In this document: positions 63,001 through 64,000 of the stretch, piece by piece | Layout of the letters: each line of letters starts with the position of its first letter | Position numbering within the stretch: position 1 is the first letter of the stretch | Origin: Oceanobacter sp045430275 | GTDB taxonomy: Bacteria; Pseudomonadota; Gammaproteobacteria; Pseudomonadales; Oceanobacteraceae | Direction: 5' to 3' | Assembly (NCBI GenBank): GCA_045430275.1 | Contig: JAILXU010000006.1 | Coordinates: 146,323 to 210,322, forward strand | DNA: 64,000 nt | Notes under the pieces: model-generated | Databases searched by the model: none | What the model was told of the DNA's origin: nothing | What the model saw: only the letters and a program-made list of their open reading frames with translations | Translations under genes and position numbers: made by a program

Positions 63001-63772
63001 TATCTGTTTCGCCACCAGTTTCGCCGCCTGTTTCGCCGCCTGTTTCGCCGCCTGTTTCGCCGCCTGTTTCGCCGCCTGTTTCGCCGCCTGTTTCGTCATC
63101 AAAGTCGGCATCAGGTACAAATGTGTAATCAACTTCATCAACGTCGACATCAAAGCTGCCACCGTCCATATCAAAGACGATTTTCACGTCGTCCAGCACT
63201 GCATCAAAGCCGGTATGGTCAGCGCTGAAGACCGCGTTAAACAGATCGTAGGTTTCGGGATCAATCGACCGTTCTTCAAACTGATCGGCAAAGTTGGCGC
63301 GGATGGTTTCTTCAGCTTCGGCTAAAGCAGTTTCATCAAAGCTCTCAGCTTCATCGTCCCAGGCTGACAATAGCGCTACCAGGCTTTGTTTGTCATTGGC
63401 CAAGAACAGTGCCAGCGTGGTCAGCGGCGTGACGTTCACGTTGATATCAGCCGCTTCGGCAAAGGAATACTGAATCGCCAGACTGGTGTCGTCCGGGCGT
63501 GCTTCCAGCATAAACGGCGGCGTCATGCCATCAACGTTCACGCTGAAAGTGCCGTCATCCTTGATCACAACATTCGTTGATCGGCCTTCGGCGTCGTACA
63601 CATACACCGTGCCGTCCATCGCCAAACCGGTGGCTGCCGTACCAGTCAGAACCTGGGTATCCGTCGGGTCAGTATCAGAGGTTTTGTTGCTGGAATCGGA
63701 ATCACTGCCACAAGCGGTCAGCGCCAGCGATGAAGCGGCCATCATGGCCAGAAAGAGTTTGTTCAGTTCCAT
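60056..63772 (-). CDS. Large repeat-containing lipoprotein of unknown function
   Basis: A 1238-residue protein. The signal peptide ends in lipobox LALTACGSD (Cys 21), followed by a Ser/Asp/Thr linker (DSDSSNKTSDTDPTDT). Residues about 38-225 form a first domain (LTGTAATGLAMDGTVYVYDAEG opening, like a small carboxypeptidase-regulatory fold). Then comes a (GGET)7 linker, and six repeats of about 75-100 residues to about residue 850, each with SNxVTLxGFDG, VTNGxLxVNG, SASVSAGDxIQVVQ and FTTTTRxxD. The last 390 residues are a unique domain with a charged helix at the end (EEEAEQIKAELEGAGAEVEVK). ATG at 63772 gives the signal peptide. It is probably on the cell surface. I do not recognise it; a function in adhesion or binding is a guess. 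Confidence 0.8.
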   Translation of the reverse strand: MELNKLFLAMMAASSLALTACGSDSDSSNKTSDTDPTDTQVLTGTAATGLAMDGTVYVYDAEGRSTNVVIKDDGTFSVNVDGMTPPFMLEARPDDTSLAIQYSFAEAADINVNVTPLTTLALFLANDKQSLVALLSAWDDEAESFDETALAEAEETIRANFADQFEERSIDPETYDLFNAVFSADHTGFDAVLDDVKIVFDMDGGSFDVDVDEVDYTFVPDADFDDETGGETGGETGGETGGETGGETGGETGGETDTTPDAISFASQTDVNPDEDAFSEAVTVTGFDGEATVTITNGQFQVNNGNWATTGTISAGDSLRLFQEVPNTFETTTTTTVSINGHDFSFTTTTRAADVTPDNISFTAQTAVEPATAVTSNTVTLAGFEGQLALSVTNGSLLVNGSAAGASASVSAGDQIQVVQTSSGDFGTSVISSVTLGSVATAFTTTTRAMDTTPDSFSFVSQSDVEIMAASYSNTVTLAGFDGELPISVTGNAGLIINGAPRSVTSANVSAGDTVQVIQEVVGDFGSDMVTTVTLGSYSTTFTSTIRDADTSPNAFNLTNLTDAEPDTLIESNTVTLEGFDGPLTLTVTNGELRVNGNLSGASVSVETGDEISVVQQSSADSETTVVSTVSLGNFSTTFETTTRETSTNVDAFSFVQQTDLEPGVEAISNAVTLSGFDGAQTFTLRNDIGSLIVNGVNMGTSASVSAGDSLQLAVTTSENLGWNANAVVEFSNGSAMFIAGTRAANTVPAPFSFTSVTDVEPGVEVVSEPITLSGLEDFTRIEVTNGAVRSSRYPGQTLTSLSVHPGDSLTVVHTSSSQYETDMVTTVSTLEAYGSVSATFISTTKAAASGQTNPVMDTRWNLGQDSMTALSLAVSPEANGTELHMLKNTGTASSLMNVSPDSSDREFAELQALASSDYEGLAVALLEQGTTSEQLIFSCDTSVQPAKLSARLASDPAAVSSLELSDTVSASLAGRASSLQEGMPWNINACDDLSIADVTYNQSDDTFQIKVGVNGAGKMNTSDYYQLAVFQYSYDLNAADSSTALTKTEAYPVYRIMFGTQHYKAAEFFLDDPQSGRFFAMFKNDGGDTHSYLRMYYGGGSSVDLIISPDNQFTAEAGAWDVADMHIWMESDTAYHLYLTSETMGLYEVVYDPDTNTKTSEHLHTSGDQQFCKGSITGSVSGSNPTFWCHDATDEGKLIEFGHTSVSAARVQSTALEEEAEQIKAELEGAGAEVEVK
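61230..63005 (-). repeat. Six tandem protein-domain repeats in the lipoprotein gene
   Basis: Repeat borders on the minus strand are near 63005, 62712, 62423, 62126, 61836, 61540 and 61230, with a period of about 290-300 bases. At DNA level the units have drifted, so they are old duplications. Each unit encodes one beta-type domain with a Gly-Phe-Asp-Gly turn and an Ala-Gly-Asp turn. Confidence 0.8.
63006..63095 (-). repeat. 12-base tandem repeat coding for GGET
   Basis: Six perfect copies of GTTTCGCCGCCT (63018-63089) are flanked by one changed copy (63006-63017) and a partial one (63090 on). Since 12 is a multiple of 3, gain or loss of copies keeps the frame and only changes linker length. 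Confidence 0.95.
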
Positions 63773-64000
63773 AGTCGTATGTCCATAGCAGGTTGCAAGC
63801 TTGGTCATGAACTGTATGGAAATATATTGGAAGGCTCTTCACCCCTTCGGGTGATTTTGCCTGAACGGAGCCTGTTCAGGCTCCGGGGTGTCGTAAAAAG
63901 GCCATCACAGACTGTAATGCCGATCAGTTAAGCACTGATCGGCATCCTTTTCGTCTGGTCGGATACTTCTGCGGCCTCGCTTTGACCACTCTCGGATACG
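63773..64000. other. Gene-free end of the window with three hairpins
   Basis: No gene can be supported. Hairpins: TCACCC/GGGTGA with TTTT after it (63839-63858), GCCTGAAC/GTTCAGGC (63859-63866 with 63874-63881), and a 12-bp stem ATGCCGATCAGT/ACTGATCGGCAT (63917-63928 with 63934-63945) followed by CCTTTTC, which looks like a terminator. The first two lie in the leader/promoter zone of the lipoprotein gene. Confidence 0.6.

Overview
The window reads as a stretch of gammaproteobacterial chromosome. The evidence is the full rpsB-tsf-pyrH-frr-uppS-cdsA-dxr-rseP-bamA-skp-lpxD-fabZ-lpxA-lpxB-rnhB run, glnD next to map, lptF/lptG facing pepA, and an isocitrate lyase of the Pseudomonas type. Together with the PQQ-alcohol (Ped-type) genes this suggests an aerobic, marine or soil organism of the Oceanospirillales/Pseudomonadales group. 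The genus cannot be fixed from the sequence alone.

Layout. 1-0.43 kb: 3' end of a metallophosphoesterase. 0.5-6.0 kb: accessory genes of a PQQ-dependent alcohol oxidation system, with cytochrome c550 (pedF) and a periplasmic binding protein on the minus strand, divergent from a four-gene ABC set (binding protein, YVTN beta-propeller, ATPase, ABC-2 permease). The quinoprotein dehydrogenase itself is not in the window. 6.0-6.6 kb: leader and a short type I-F CRISPR array (4 repeats, 3 spacers) with no cas genes, then tRNA-Val(GAC). 6.7-21 kb: mixed chromosomal genes (Bcr/CflA transporter, LEA-type lipoprotein, GFA protein, slyD, a DUF4124-peptidase, a UvrD-like helicase, an enoyl-CoA hydratase, a dCache-GGDEF cyclase, aceA, an HI0933-type flavoprotein, an acyltransferase). 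21-35.5 kb: the translation / isoprenoid / phospholipid / outer-membrane assembly / lipid A cluster, tightly packed with 1-4 bp overlaps. 35.9-46 kb: map-glnD, a DEAD-box helicase, an M48 lipoprotein peptidase, a deaminase, two exported proteins of unclear role and an 89-aa secreted protein.

46-60 kb is rich in signalling. A TonB-dependent receptor, a HAMP/HisKA_3 histidine kinase and a LuxR-type regulator lie in one minus-strand line, divergent from an AgmR/PedR-like regulator. After pdxH, an RDD protein, lptGF and pepA comes another LuxR-type regulator that faces, stop codon to stop codon, a hybrid histidine kinase. Regulators of these types control PQQ-alcohol dehydrogenases in Pseudomonas, so a functional link with the genes at 0.5-6 kb is plausible, but it is an inference.

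60-63.8 kb holds a 1238-aa lipoprotein with a (GGET)7 linker encoded by a 12-bp tandem repeat and six tandem beta-type repeats of about 75-100 residues. I do not recognise it. It is the least explained gene in the window. The last 230 bases hold hairpins and no gene that I can support.
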